A stretch of 64,000 nucleotides of DNA from Dokdonella sp. (GTDB lineage Bacteria > Pseudomonadota > Gammaproteobacteria > Xanthomonadales > Rhodanobacteraceae), in the NCBI GenBank assembly GCA_019634795.1, contig JAHCAR010000011.1, positions 58,349 to 122,348 of the forward strand, in the 5' to 3' direction. The notes beneath the pieces were generated by a model, which worked only from the letters and a program-made list of their open reading frames with translations, was not told where the DNA came from and did no database searches. This document shows positions 47,001 through 56,571 of the stretch, one piece after another. The stretch's first letter is position 1, and every line of letters starts with the position of its first letter. A program made the position numbers and the translations under genes.

Positions 47001-49367
47001 TCAGAACGCGTCCTCGAAGCCATCCACAAAGATGCAATCGGCCGAACAGTCAATGCGATGGTTGCTGTACAGCACGCCCCGGCCGTTGCCGGCGACGTAG
47101 ATCCGTCCGTACAGGTTCTGGTCGGCCGCGATCACGCCGATGCCGCCGAACTGGTGCGCATCGTCGTTGAAGCGCGTCCAGGTCATGCCGCCGTCGTCCG
47201 AGCAGTACACGCCCCACACGCCATCGACCACGCCGACCACGTAGATCGCGGCCGAGTAGCTGGCGCCGGGCGCCGACTTGCCCAGCGCGACCGCCGTGGC
47301 GCCTTGCACATCGGGCCAGGGGTTGCTGCCCCAAATGGAGGCAAAGGTGCTGAGATCCTGCCAGGTCGCGCCGGAATCCGTCGAGTGGTACACGGCATTG
47401 CCGTCGACCAGCCACAGATCGCCCTCGGCATTCGGGTTGACCGCCAGAGAGGTGTCCTCAAAGTAGTTGGCCGCGAGTCCCGTCGCCACCGTGCTCTGCG
47501 TGAAAGTGTGTCCGCCGTCCGTCGAGACGTAGACCTTGCCCTCCGTGCCCCACCAATGGCCACCCGAATCGTAGGCATACACCTTGTTCGGATTGACGCG
47601 ATCCGCGGCCAGGTGATAGCCACGGCCAATGCCTGTTCCAATACTGGGAAGCGTCGGCAGATTGGTCGGCGTCCAGGAGGCGCCGTTGTTCGTGGTATAG
47701 GACGGCACGGAGTTGGCCGGCGCCCACACCACGTTGTTGGGTGCGGTAACGGCGATGCTCGCCGTGTAGCTCGGGTTCGTCACGGCGTCTGAAGGCAAGT
47801 TGGCGAACGCCGTCCATGTCTGGCCGCCATTGCTGGACCAGAAGCCATAGGCGCTGTTGTTGTTCCAGTTCGCCGCGCCGATGGTGACGACATACTGCGA
47901 ATTCGACCACGCCACGTCGGCGGCGAAACCGCTGTTCCAGTTGGGGTCCGGGCCGAGCGTCGGTGTCGTCGCGAGGTTCGTGTGAACCCAGGTGCCGATG
48001 TCGCCCGCACTATTGATCACCTTGTAAGTCGCTGAACCGGCCGGTGGCGTGACCAGCCATGCGACGGCGTTCTCCTCGATGCCGTCGACGACGCCGTTCC
48101 AGGTCGGCGACGTCGAGGAGGCATTGCGGGTTTCCATGACGCCGCCGCCGTGGACGTGCAGGATGTGGTCGGGGTCGGACGGATCGATCTCGATGTCGTC
48201 GACCCAGCCCGAGGCGATTTCGCCGGACGTCGCCGCTTCGATCTCGTGCCAGGTGAGGCCGGCGTTGTCGGACAGTTGCACGATCTGCTGGCCGGTGTAG
48301 TTGCCCCAGGTGCCGCTCACGCCCAACGCGATACGCGTGGTCGCGCCGCTGCCGTGCACCGACACGCCGCCGTAGCCGCCGGCACTGGTGCTGGCGAGCA
48401 GGGTCCAGGTGCTGCCGTCGAATTGGTAGAAGTGGCCGGGGCCGCCGTCACCCGGGCCGGTGCCCTGCGTGAACGCCACGTAGAACAGGCCGTCCGCGGC
48501 GCGCACCATATGCGGGATGTGGTAGCCCGATACCGGGGTCGGGACCGGACTCCACGACGCACCACCGTTGGTGGACATGTAGAGGTTCGAGCTGAGACCG
48601 GCCACGCTCACATAGTCGGGTGCGACAGCGGCGTAGATCGTCGGGGTCGCGGTTCCGGTGCCATGGGTCCCGGTGTCGTAAACGACCAACTCGACGCCCA
48701 TCGCGCTGCCGCCGGCAGCGCTGATCTGCGCAGCGGTCATCTGGACGCTCGACAGTGACGTGACCTGGGCCCAGGTCTGGCCCGAGTCGGCGCTCTTCCA
48801 CAGGCCGGCAGTGCGCGAACCGTAGAACAGGATCGACGGCTTGTTCGGATCGACCATCATGCGCTCGCCGATGGCGCGGCCCGGATTGTTGGCCCCGGTC
48901 GAGAACGGCAGGTTGACGGATGTCCAATGATCGCCGCGATCGCTGGAGATGTAGAGGCGCGCGGTCGCGCCGTCCGAGTTGTACAGACCCGTGCTCATGT
49001 AGACCCGCTGGTCGTCGTTGGGATCCAGCGCGATGCTCTCGGCGCCCTGGAAAAAGCTCTCGGCGGCACCGAAGCCGTCGGTGGTCGGCTTCCACTTCGA
49101 GTTGCTCTGGTCCCAGCGATAGGCGCCGCCGATGTCGGTGCGTGCGTAAAGCAGATTGGCCGTCGTCGGGTGGAAGATCAGGCCGGTGACGTAGCCGCCA
49201 CCGCCGATCTTCGCGTTCGACCAGGTGGTGATCCCGGCCGTACCTGAGCCCCTGGAGTCACCAGCGGAACCGAAACTGCCGGTTGTGCTACCGCCTGCGC
49301 TGCCTGCCAGAAGGATCGCCGCGAGGAATGAAAGGACAATGAGTGGTTTGCTGTACTTGATCATCAT
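47001..49367 (-). CDS. Secreted GH74-type glycosidase (xyloglucanase-like) with GFE tag
   Basis: 788 residues. A signal peptide (LIVLSFLAAILLAGSAGG) is followed by two beta-propeller-type halves. The GH74 hallmark is the start NAKIGGGGYVTGLIFHPTTA, followed by LLYARTDIGGAYRW with the catalytic aspartate near residue 78. A second conserved aspartate lies in KVYAYDSGGHWWG near residue 598. BNR/Asp-box repeats (SSDRGDHWTS, SADSGQTWAQ, STDGGHTFTQ, STDSGATWQD) are frequent. These enzymes cleave xyloglucan. There is no separate carbohydrate-binding module. The protein ends CIFVDGFEDAF, the shared C-terminal tag. No other glycosidase is adjacent. Confidence 0.87.
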   Translation of the reverse strand: MMIKYSKPLIVLSFLAAILLAGSAGGSTTGSFGSAGDSRGSGTAGITTWSNAKIGGGGYVTGLIFHPTTANLLYARTDIGGAYRWDQSNSKWKPTTDGFGAAESFFQGAESIALDPNDDQRVYMSTGLYNSDGATARLYISSDRGDHWTSVNLPFSTGANNPGRAIGERMMVDPNKPSILFYGSRTAGLWKSADSGQTWAQVTSLSSVQMTAAQISAAGGSAMGVELVVYDTGTHGTGTATPTIYAAVAPDYVSVAGLSSNLYMSTNGGASWSPVPTPVSGYHIPHMVRAADGLFYVAFTQGTGPGDGGPGHFYQFDGSTWTLLASTSAGGYGGVSVHGSGATTRIALGVSGTWGNYTGQQIVQLSDNAGLTWHEIEAATSGEIASGWVDDIEIDPSDPDHILHVHGGGVMETRNASSTSPTWNGVVDGIEENAVAWLVTPPAGSATYKVINSAGDIGTWVHTNLATTPTLGPDPNWNSGFAADVAWSNSQYVVTIGAANWNNNSAYGFWSSNGGQTWTAFANLPSDAVTNPSYTASIAVTAPNNVVWAPANSVPSYTTNNGASWTPTNLPTLPSIGTGIGRGYHLAADRVNPNKVYAYDSGGHWWGTEGKVYVSTDGGHTFTQSTVATGLAANYFEDTSLAVNPNAEGDLWLVDGNAVYHSTDSGATWQDLSTFASIWGSNPWPDVQGATAVALGKSAPGASYSAAIYVVGVVDGVWGVYCSDDGGMTWTRFNDDAHQFGGIGVIAADQNLYGRIYVAGNGRGVLYSNHRIDCSADCIFVDGFEDAF

Positions 49368-49615
49368 GGATACCGATTTTGGATTCGTTACTGGAGTTGC
49401 GTTGCGGCGCGAATCAATGGGCCGGCTGCGGCAGCGGCTCGAGCACCACCGCGGCGCCGCCCGTGACTGTGATCCGCAGCACTCGCTGCCCGGTGCGCGC
49501 CCCGTCGGCGATCAACGCACGCCGCGTTCGCGCAGTGGTGGCCGGCCGAGGATGCGCAAGCGCTTCGGTGAAGACCATTAGCCGATGGTCTATGACAATT
49601 GAGGCAACCTCTCAC

Positions 49616-49700
49616 ATGACATCCATGCACTACATCTGGATGACCGTCATGTGACAGACATCCAACCCAATCCATGCGACATCCACGAATCCGACAATTG
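49616..49700. repeat. REP-like elements upstream of the RAYT pseudogene
   Basis: Several degenerate copies in the reverse orientation are seen, for example TGACATCCATGCAC (49617-49630) and GCGACATCCACGAATCCG (49676-49693). They sit just before a degenerate form of the GTAGGAGATTTCCTAC palindrome near 49712-49728. The gap 49368-49762 contains no other recognised feature. Confidence 0.5.
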
Positions 49701-49762
49701 CCTGCGCTCGATGTCGGAAGTTTCCTGCAGACACGAGGCGGTTCTTACGCCACGTGACTCGC

Positions 49763-50330
49763 ATGACCACTGCCCGCAGCCACCTCGTCGATCTGCACGC
49801 GCGCGACTTCTGCCACTGCATCTCGCGCTGCGTGCGCTGTGCGTTACTGTGCGGAATCGATCTGCACGACGGAAAGTCCCATGAACATCGGCGCGAGTGG
49901 GTCGAGCATGGCCTGCTCGAACTGGCCGGGCTCATTGCCGTCGGCATTCATGCCTATGCCGTGATGAGCAGACATTTGCATGTCGTGCTCAGGATCGATC
50001 CGCTGACTGCGGAGGCACGGAGCCCGGAAGAGGTAGCGCGTCAATGGTCCACCTGCTTCTCGCCACGCAGGATGGCGAAGCCAATGAAGCGGGCCATCTC
50101 GTAGATGACGAGACGCTTCTGTGCAATGCCGATCGTCTCGCTCTCTGCCGTCAACGGCTCGGCAGCCTTGCCTGGTTCATGCGCAGCCTCAATGAGTCGA
50201 TCGCACGCCGGGCGAATCGCCAAGCCGCCTGAACAGGACGCTTCTGGGAAGGGCGCTACAAATGCCAGGCCTTGCTCGGTGACGCTGCCGCACTCTCCTG
50301 CACAAGCTGCGTGCATATGGCGCGCGCATG
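49763..50330 (+). pseudogene. REP-associated tyrosine transposase-like gene, frameshifted and truncated
   Basis: From the ATG at 49763 the product matches the intact copy at 59808 (TTARSHLVDLHARDFCHCIS, GIDLHDGKSHEHRREWVEH, AYAVMSRHLHVVLRIDP). Near 50050 the reading shifts frame. The match then continues in another frame with LCNADRLALCRQRLGSLAWF and MRSLNESIARRANR, meets an in-frame TGA at 50229-50231, goes on as GRFWEGRYKCQALL, and is lost near 50315. The last third is missing. The HxH pair of the HUH motif is kept as RHLHVVL. It is non-functional as read. Confidence 0.85.
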
Positions 50331-50346
50331 CATAGACACCAAATCA

Positions 50347-50566
50347 CGTTCAACCGAGTACGGGCAACCTGATGGATGAAATAGTCAGCGTTCCTGAGAA
50401 GAGCCCTGTCGGTACAAGTGCCATGAGTACGCGTGGGTGTTTGGGCCCCTCAGGATCGAAGCCCATCACGGCGCGAGGCGCATCCAGCCTCAACCACGAC
50501 GCCGAATAGTTGTCCGAGCAAAGCAACCCTTCGTCGCGATGGCTTGACCAGGAGGAGGCGTCAATA
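50347..50566 (+). repeat. Module B, copy 1
   Basis: This 220-base block matches 61196-61418. Shared stretches include CCTGAGAAGAGCCCTGTCGG, ACGCGTGGGTGTTTGGGCC, CTCAGGATCGAAG, CATCACGGCGCGAGGCG and, at the end, GGAGGAGGCGTC. It directly follows the RAYT pseudogene. Differences between copies are not biased to third codon positions and one copy has a stop in the longest frame, so it does not behave like a coding gene. The rest of 50331-50746 holds nothing else recognised. Confidence 0.75.
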
Positions 50567-50746
50567 GATCTCTCGGTTGTCGCGTGGGTGTGCCGGGTGT
50601 AGAGCGTTCGTCGGACAATGCGCTTTGGTACGCCACAAAGGGCGAATTCCGCTGCGGTGCAGTGTGTTGGGTCAGGTTTGCACCGGGCTCGACGGCAGGT
50701 TCTGCCACCACTCTGCCCGGATCAACCGGACGACAAATACCATCAC

Positions 50747-53700
50747 CTATTCCACCCCCACCCACCCCGTTCCCGTAACCAGCAACCGCCAATCCTCCGA
50801 TCGCGAATCCTTCAAATCCAGGTTCGCGGCAAGATAGTGCAAGCGCTGCGTATCAACAATCGGCGTGCCATTGGCATGGGCAGCGGTGCAGTAGCGATCC
50901 TGCTGGTAGAACGGCGGAATCGATTGGTAGTAGAGCGTTGCGCTGACGCGGGCGGGTTTGTGCCCGAGATCGCGGACGACATAGAGGATGTGGTCCGTGC
51001 CTGATCCGTTCTGGTAATCCGGATCGTCGGCGGCTTCGCCTTCGGGGCCGACCGCTACGCCGAGGTTTTCGTCCATCGGGAAGGTGCCGGGAGGGTGAAT
51101 CGGCGTCTTGTCTCCGAGGGCTGCGGCGATGGCGATGCGCTCGGCTTCTGGCAGAAAACCATGCGGTTGCAGTCGATTGTCTTTCGGGTGCGCGTTGATG
51201 CCCAGGAAACTCGTGGTCAGTTCGCCGGCGGCATTGGTGATGAGCTCCTGATAGATCTGCACCTGGTTCTGTGCGTCGATCGTCTGATAGTGCGGCTGCC
51301 AGGCATTCGGCAGGCGAGCGCTGCAATCCGGCGTCCACCAGAACTCGCCAGCGACCGGCTGGCGGTTCTGATCGATAAGGGTGCCTGCCCCATTGCTGCG
51401 TCCCGATGCCCACAGCAGCTTGCCCTCACCGTCTTCCACCTTGAATTCGATGAAAGCGCGACGGAAGCTGACACCGGAAGGAAATTTGTGTCCGGCGAGA
51501 TTATCGAGACTGACCTCGGCGTTCAGCACGCCGCTGCGCGCATCCCACTTCGGCGTGACGGCAAGTTTGACCGTGTGCTGATCGGCCTGTTGAACCATGG
51601 CGTTCTCGGTCACCTGCAACGGCGCCACCGCCATGTTGCCCACTCCCGGCCCCTGCGAGCGGATGCCGAGTACTTGCGGGAACTGCTGCGCCATCTCGAT
51701 CAGGAACGTATTGAGTCCGACGAGCTGATGCTGGGCGTAGTTCTCGCGCAGCGGGAGATCGATCGCTTCGGCGGGAAGGCGATAGTCGGTCTGCGGATAG
51801 TTGCTGTATTCCTCGATCGAGGCGATCTTGCTGACCAGCGGCTTGCCGGTGGAATCGGTGTTCGGCATATGGCACTGCTGACAGCTCAATGGCGTCGCCC
51901 CGGCGCCGCCCGGTAGTTCCTGAGAACCGAGCTTGCCGGTGCGATAGGCGCTGAATACCCATTCGGGATAGGTGGTCTGCTCGTAGCGCTTGGGGAAGCA
52001 ACGGAACGGATCGGGCGGGTCGGTCTGCGGCAGGCACTGCGCCTCGGGTTGCTCGCGATCGAGCACCGGCAGATGGATGCTGTGGCAGGCGCCGCAGACT
52101 TCCGAGGTCTGGATATCGGCGTTGTGCTTGGGCGTCACGCGCAGCGAATTCTCCATTGGCTTGGTCAACGGATCCTTGAAGGGACCGTTCAACTCATCGG
52201 CCGCGCCGACCGGAAAGCTGCCGCTGAACGTGGCCGCGAATCCGGTGAAGGTTGGATTGAGACTCTTCTGCTTTTGCGTAATGCAGGTGTTCCAGGGGGA
52301 ATCGGCAACTTTCGCCGCCTGCTCGTTCAAGGCCAGTTGATGACAACTGCTGCACGAAATTCCATCGCGTGCAAGTCCGGCGTAGCTGGCCTGCTGGGCC
52401 AGATGCGGCCAGCTTCGATCGTCGTTTGGGAACGGAACGACATTCAGGTCCTCGCGCGAGAACTGGCCGCACGCTCCGGTCTCGGCGTGGTTGTCGATCG
52501 CGCGCTGACGCTGGCCCATGTTGCCGTGGCATTGCAGGCAGGTATCCTGGATTACCGCGCGCGTCGCGGCCTTCTGTTTGGACGAAGCCTGCTTGTTCAT
52601 GTCGGCGTGCAGGATCTGCTCGCTTTCAAGCTGGGCGAAGAAGATCGGATCGCGCCCGGCCAGGCCCATGGGCGAACTGCTCCATTGCGAATACGGCGCG
52701 ATATTGACCGGTTTGCCGTCGCCATTCACACCGAGTGGACCCGGCGTGAAATCGAGCATGTCGAGCTGCAGGCCGGTGCCGTTGGCCTGGTGGCAGCCGA
52801 CGCACTGGGTCGAACTCATGAAATGATCCAGCGGACCCTGCCCCGAGATCAGCACGCTGTCGTAGGTTTGCGAGGGCATATTGTTCGGTACCGTCGGCAT
52901 CGATGAATGCTTCGACTGCGCGCGATCATGCGCCGCGATGCCGGGTGTGCCGCCAAAGGTATGCAGGAATTCCGCATTCGGCGCGGGCAGGGCTCCGTCG
53001 ACCGGAACCAGCTTGGCCAGCGGAATCGCGTTCTCGCGGTGATGATCCGGAATCGATGCCGGATCAAAGGTCGACATCGGCGGCAACTGCGTGACAAAGG
53101 TTGCCGGATGCCCGGTGATGTTGTTGATCGAGGCAAACGTGTTGCCGGAGACGGTCGAACCATGGCAGTTCATGCAGAAGCCCTGTCCGCCATCGCCCAT
53201 CGAGGTCAGCGGATTGCTCGATGCCGCGGGCCAGTCGAGCTTGCCACCCTGGCCCCACCAGCCGGTGAACCAGCCCGTTGCGAAGCTTTTCGAATCGCGT
53301 ACGAAGATCACCGCGCCGCTCGTACCGGGGGCCATGCAGTCGAAGCAATCGCCGTTGTACAGCGAGCGCGGCGATGGCCACATTTCCTTGACCATGATTG
53401 CGCCATCCGGAACCGGCGGCGGATTCGGCGGCGCGGAACCTTCGTCGGCGGGATGGTTCTTGCGCATCCACTCGAACATTTCGGGCGAATACCAGACCCG
53501 CGCCACCACATGCGTGCTCAGGGCCTGCGAGACGAACTTGCCACCCTCGAAGCGCGTGAAGAACGGCCCGGTATCGCGCGCGGTCGCGTCATGTTGCCAC
53601 GCGTAATCGTTGCCGTCGCTGCGCAACCGCCGATAGCAGAAGTTCTCCATCCACTCGGAGACGATGGGTTCATAGCGATTGAGTCGGATCTGATCACCGG

Positions 53701-53890
53701 CGACGAATGCGCCGGGTGTCTTGAGCTGCGCCTCCAGCTGGAGGCAGCGCGCAGGATTCTTCGCGACCACGCGTGAACACTGGGATTCGACCGCACAGCT
53801 TGGCGGCGAATCCGCGAATGTCATCTGTGAAATGCAAACCGAGGATGCAGCCGTTGCAGCCGCCAGGAAGAATCGTATCCAAGTGCGCAT
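50747..53890 (-). CDS. Secreted hexaheme cytochrome c with P460-like N-terminal region
   Basis: A 1047-residue protein with a signal peptide (FFLAAATAASSVCISQMTFA). Six CxxCH heme sites are seen: CMNCH (about residue 238), CVGCH (361), CLQCH (452), CSSCH (512), CGACH (598) and CQQCH (669). The region before the first heme (FTRFEGGKFVSQALS, DGAIMVKEMWPSPRSLYNGD) resembles cytochrome P460-type proteins. The last 350 residues are heme-free and look like beta-sandwich domains (AEVSLDNLAGHKFPSGVSFR). It should act in the periplasm or on the surface as an electron carrier or oxidoreductase. The substrate is unknown. Confidence 0.85.
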   Translation of the reverse strand: MRTWIRFFLAAATAASSVCISQMTFADSPPSCAVESQCSRVVAKNPARCLQLEAQLKTPGAFVAGDQIRLNRYEPIVSEWMENFCYRRLRSDGNDYAWQHDATARDTGPFFTRFEGGKFVSQALSTHVVARVWYSPEMFEWMRKNHPADEGSAPPNPPPVPDGAIMVKEMWPSPRSLYNGDCFDCMAPGTSGAVIFVRDSKSFATGWFTGWWGQGGKLDWPAASSNPLTSMGDGGQGFCMNCHGSTVSGNTFASINNITGHPATFVTQLPPMSTFDPASIPDHHRENAIPLAKLVPVDGALPAPNAEFLHTFGGTPGIAAHDRAQSKHSSMPTVPNNMPSQTYDSVLISGQGPLDHFMSSTQCVGCHQANGTGLQLDMLDFTPGPLGVNGDGKPVNIAPYSQWSSSPMGLAGRDPIFFAQLESEQILHADMNKQASSKQKAATRAVIQDTCLQCHGNMGQRQRAIDNHAETGACGQFSREDLNVVPFPNDDRSWPHLAQQASYAGLARDGISCSSCHQLALNEQAAKVADSPWNTCITQKQKSLNPTFTGFAATFSGSFPVGAADELNGPFKDPLTKPMENSLRVTPKHNADIQTSEVCGACHSIHLPVLDREQPEAQCLPQTDPPDPFRCFPKRYEQTTYPEWVFSAYRTGKLGSQELPGGAGATPLSCQQCHMPNTDSTGKPLVSKIASIEEYSNYPQTDYRLPAEAIDLPLRENYAQHQLVGLNTFLIEMAQQFPQVLGIRSQGPGVGNMAVAPLQVTENAMVQQADQHTVKLAVTPKWDARSGVLNAEVSLDNLAGHKFPSGVSFRRAFIEFKVEDGEGKLLWASGRSNGAGTLIDQNRQPVAGEFWWTPDCSARLPNAWQPHYQTIDAQNQVQIYQELITNAAGELTTSFLGINAHPKDNRLQPHGFLPEAERIAIAAALGDKTPIHPPGTFPMDENLGVAVGPEGEAADDPDYQNGSGTDHILYVVRDLGHKPARVSATLYYQSIPPFYQQDRYCTAAHANGTPIVDTQRLHYLAANLDLKDSRSEDWRLLVTGTGWVGVE

Positions 53891-54062
53891 CGCGCTACCC
53901 TCCCCAAGAGAAACCGTAGAGTCGCATATTTATCCAAAGCTTGCTATTGGTGTTTTGATGTGGCAATGGAACTTTGGGGTCGACATTGCGCGAAGGGGTG
54001 ATAGGCGCGTTCGCGCAAGGGGCGTTTGCAACAAAACCGTCAACATCCCGCGCCGAGGGTAA

Positions 54063-54130
54063 GCGGGACATCCAGGATTCCGGCTCGCTCCTGGTTTCAG
54101 GTCAAATCGTGGGCGAGCCCGATCGGCGCT
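54063..54130. repeat. REP-like elements between cytochrome and TauE genes
   Basis: GCGGGACATCCAGGATTCCG (54064-54083) is a reverse-type copy of the dispersed element. A degenerate copy reading CAAATCGTGGGCGAGCCCGA starts near 54103. The remainder of the gap 53891-54287 has no recognised gene. Confidence 0.6.
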
Positions 54131-54287
54131 GCTTCCCGCTATGGCCAGTCAAGCAGCGGCAAGACGATGGGTTGCGCCGCCCCATCCAACAGCACGAGCG
54201 TCCCGGCTCGCGGATCGCAGTTGCGGGTCGCAGTTGACGCTTCTTTCCCGGTTCGCCGCACGCGTTATCCGATCGTGGTTGTTCCGG

Positions 54288-55415
54288 TCATGGCTCCGCG
54301 GAACACTCTGTCGGGGTTTCGCTTGAAGGGGCGCTCGCAGCGGCAACCACAACACTGCTTTCAGCAGTCTCTGTCGACATGGGGTGCGGGGCATCCAGAT
54401 CCGATATGAAGTGCGGCGCGCGTCCCGGCGACTCCCTGCCGAGGACCTTGCCCCAGGCCCGGAGTCGCTCGAGCCCCAAAAGGGCCAGTACCACGGCGGC
54501 CACCGCCAGCCCGATGCCCACGCCGCCCAATGCCGCCTGTTCCGCGTAGCAGGTCCAGACGAACTGGCCCACGCAGAGAACGGCGACGAACAACAGGGTC
54601 GGCTTGCGTCCGATCAATTCGACGGCAAATGCGCCGAGCGGAGCACCGAGCGCCACGACCGGCGCCGCCGCCAGCCAGTTCTCGTAGACCCCGGGCTGGA
54701 CGCCCGTGAACATGTTCTTGAAGGCGATGCCGATCACCGAGGTGAAGGCCATGATGACCACCGAGGTCGGGATCGCGATCTTCAGGTCCGCGCGGCACAA
54801 CAGCACGAGCGCCGTATAGAGCACCATGTCGATGCCGACCCCGGTGACGGACGCGACCGTCGCGCCGGACAGCAGGCCGACGACGAGTCCGACCCGGAAA
54901 TCCCAGCGCTCACCGGGGCTGGTCATCCCGGAGTGCGAGGCGATTTCGCCAATCCTGTACAGGTGCAGCACACCGAAACTGGCCCACACCACGGCAAAGA
55001 CAACCTTGATCCACAGCGCGGGCACCAGCGGTGCGATGAAGACGATGCCGAAGGTCGTGCCGAGCAGGGAGCCGGCGGCCGCGCCCTTCAGCATGGCCCA
55101 GGCCAGCGGCTGACGACGCGCCATGATGAAGATGCTGGCGCTGGTCATGCCGATGGCCTGCACGGCAAAGCTGAAATCGCGGCCCAAAGTGGCGGGCTGT
55201 TCGAAAAACAGCACGAGCACGGGGAAACCCACCGTACCGCCACCCATCGGCGTGGAACCGGCGACATAGCTGCCGAATGCCATGGCCATGGCCATCGGCC
55301 AATGCGCCTTGGCCGTCGGCCAATCGCCCTGGACGAAAACGAGCCAGACCCAAACGGAATAGAACAGGACCAGCCAGGCCAACCAGATCCAGAGGCGCGA
55401 GCGAGGTCGATTCAA
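54288..55415 (-). CDS. TauE/SafE family sulfite exporter-like permease
   Basis: A 375-residue membrane protein with about eight helices and the family motifs. GSYVAGSTPMGGGTVGFPVL is the first conserved repeat, and LLSGATVASVTGVGIDMVLY the second. The last 45 residues form a soluble tail rich in Ser, Thr and Glu. Family members export or import organosulfonates, sulfite or C2 compounds. It is downstream of the multiheme cytochrome in the same direction, but a 397-base gap with REP elements makes co-transcription doubtful. Confidence 0.85.
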   Translation of the reverse strand: MNRPRSRLWIWLAWLVLFYSVWVWLVFVQGDWPTAKAHWPMAMAMAFGSYVAGSTPMGGGTVGFPVLVLFFEQPATLGRDFSFAVQAIGMTSASIFIMARRQPLAWAMLKGAAAGSLLGTTFGIVFIAPLVPALWIKVVFAVVWASFGVLHLYRIGEIASHSGMTSPGERWDFRVGLVVGLLSGATVASVTGVGIDMVLYTALVLLCRADLKIAIPTSVVIMAFTSVIGIAFKNMFTGVQPGVYENWLAAAPVVALGAPLGAFAVELIGRKPTLLFVAVLCVGQFVWTCYAEQAALGGVGIGLAVAAVVLALLGLERLRAWGKVLGRESPGRAPHFISDLDAPHPMSTETAESSVVVAAASAPSSETPTECSAEP

Positions 55416-55547
55416 GGGGGCATTCCGCGGCGAATGGAGAGAGGGTGATCCCCGATTATCGCATCATGCAGAGGGTCGGACGCTTGGACGCCGATGGCCT
55501 TACCCCGCAGTGTAGGAATTTGGCTACTCCCTGAGTGGTCCATTGAC

Positions 55548-55744
55548 GAGATTGTGGATGTCCAGAATCGCGTCGCCACCAGCGAGAAGACGACTACCAC
55601 TGATCGTCGAATTTGGCGTGACCTTGTCGCCGATCCGGGTACGGAAGTCCTGGCTGTTACCCCTCCCGTATCGGGCTCTACGCGTAGGAAATTGCCGATT
55701 GGGCAGGTAGGAGATTGTAGGGATTGTGGATGTCCCGGATCTCC
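55548..55744. repeat. REP-like elements and GTAGGA palindrome units
   Basis: GAGATTGTGGATGTCCAGAA (55548-55567) and GGGATTGTGGATGTCCCGGA (55720-55739) are copies of the dispersed element. Between them lie TCCTGGCTGTTACCCCTCCC (from 55648), which recurs at 57284, and GTAGGAGATTGTAGGG-type sequence near 55708. The gap 55416-56571 holds these repeats and module A; I recognise no gene in it. Confidence 0.65.
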
Positions 55745-55748
55745 TCGC

Positions 55749-55918
55749 GAGGATGGAGCGCGGGCGGTGTCGGAGAATCGGTCGCCCGCTTGTCGAATGG
55801 CGGTTGATGGAGCGCCAGAAAACGCCGATCTGGGCCAATTCGCACTGCTTACGATCCGAGCCGACGCCGGATTCTGCGGTCAGGTGATCTCGGACCAAAT
55901 TGTGGGTGTCCCGGATCG
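55749..55918 (+). repeat. Module A, copy 1
   Basis: This 170-base block matches 57485-57650 and 60830-60997. Shared stretches are GAGGATGGAGCGCGG, CGGTGTCGGA, GTCGCCCGCTTGTCGAATGG, CGCCGGATTC and the terminal REP-like ATTGTGGGTGTCCCGGAT. It is the only copy not preceded by RAYT gene sequence. Confidence 0.8.
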
Positions 55919-56571
55919 GTCCGGATCGCGTGCCGATTGCTGCGTGCGCTCAATGCGAATTGGCGGGGCCCGCGAACGTCCGGGCTCGGATCCGGGGTCA
56001 CGGATCTTTGTCTGCTGATGGCGGGTATCGCGGTGGATAGGAATGGCATTGGCGACGCGGCGCGGCATCCGAAAGCCGAGTGAATGGCCGCGCGATCGAC
56101 CAGGTGCGCGCCCGTGGCAGTCGGAGCTGCCGAATTGCGTAGAGGTAGGGAGTCTTGCCTCGAACGTGCCTCGCCATGCCCCATCCCGGACCGATCCATG
56201 CCAGCTCGGCGGCTCCGTTCCATTGTGAAATCACCCGAAGTCGCCCGGTCGAGCCGGGCCTTCGAATCGACGGTGCACGTGCCGACGCCGACGCGGCGGC
56301 TTGCCGATCCAGACGTCGAATTCTCGCAACGGAACGCGAGACGGGGTGCGCGATGTGGAATCGGCAATCGAATCCGTCCGCGAAACGCGCGGAGCGTTCG
56401 ATGAGCACCGATGGCGTGTGCGAGGTCGGCGCGGTCGGACTCGGCTGCGTCGTGATGGTCATGGCGTGCGTCACGCAGGCCTGGGCGGGACAAGGTCAGG
56501 GCGGGTCCGGGCATTCCGTGCCGGTCGCCGCGGCAACGAATCAACAAGTCGAATCAAGCAGGAGGAAATCG

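Noticed and set aside
46665-47792. 375-codon plus-strand frame
   Set aside because: Two thirds are antisense to the GH74 gene and the first part has no family pattern or ribosome binding site.
55998-56474. Minus-strand frame in the repeat-bearing gap
   Set aside because: It is Arg/Ser/Pro-rich, with no motifs and part of it in repeat sequence.
56155-56571. In-frame upstream extension of the SUKH gene, with a hydrophobic stretch that could be a signal
   Set aside because: A strong AGGAGG fixes the start at 56572, and SUKH proteins are normally cytosolic.
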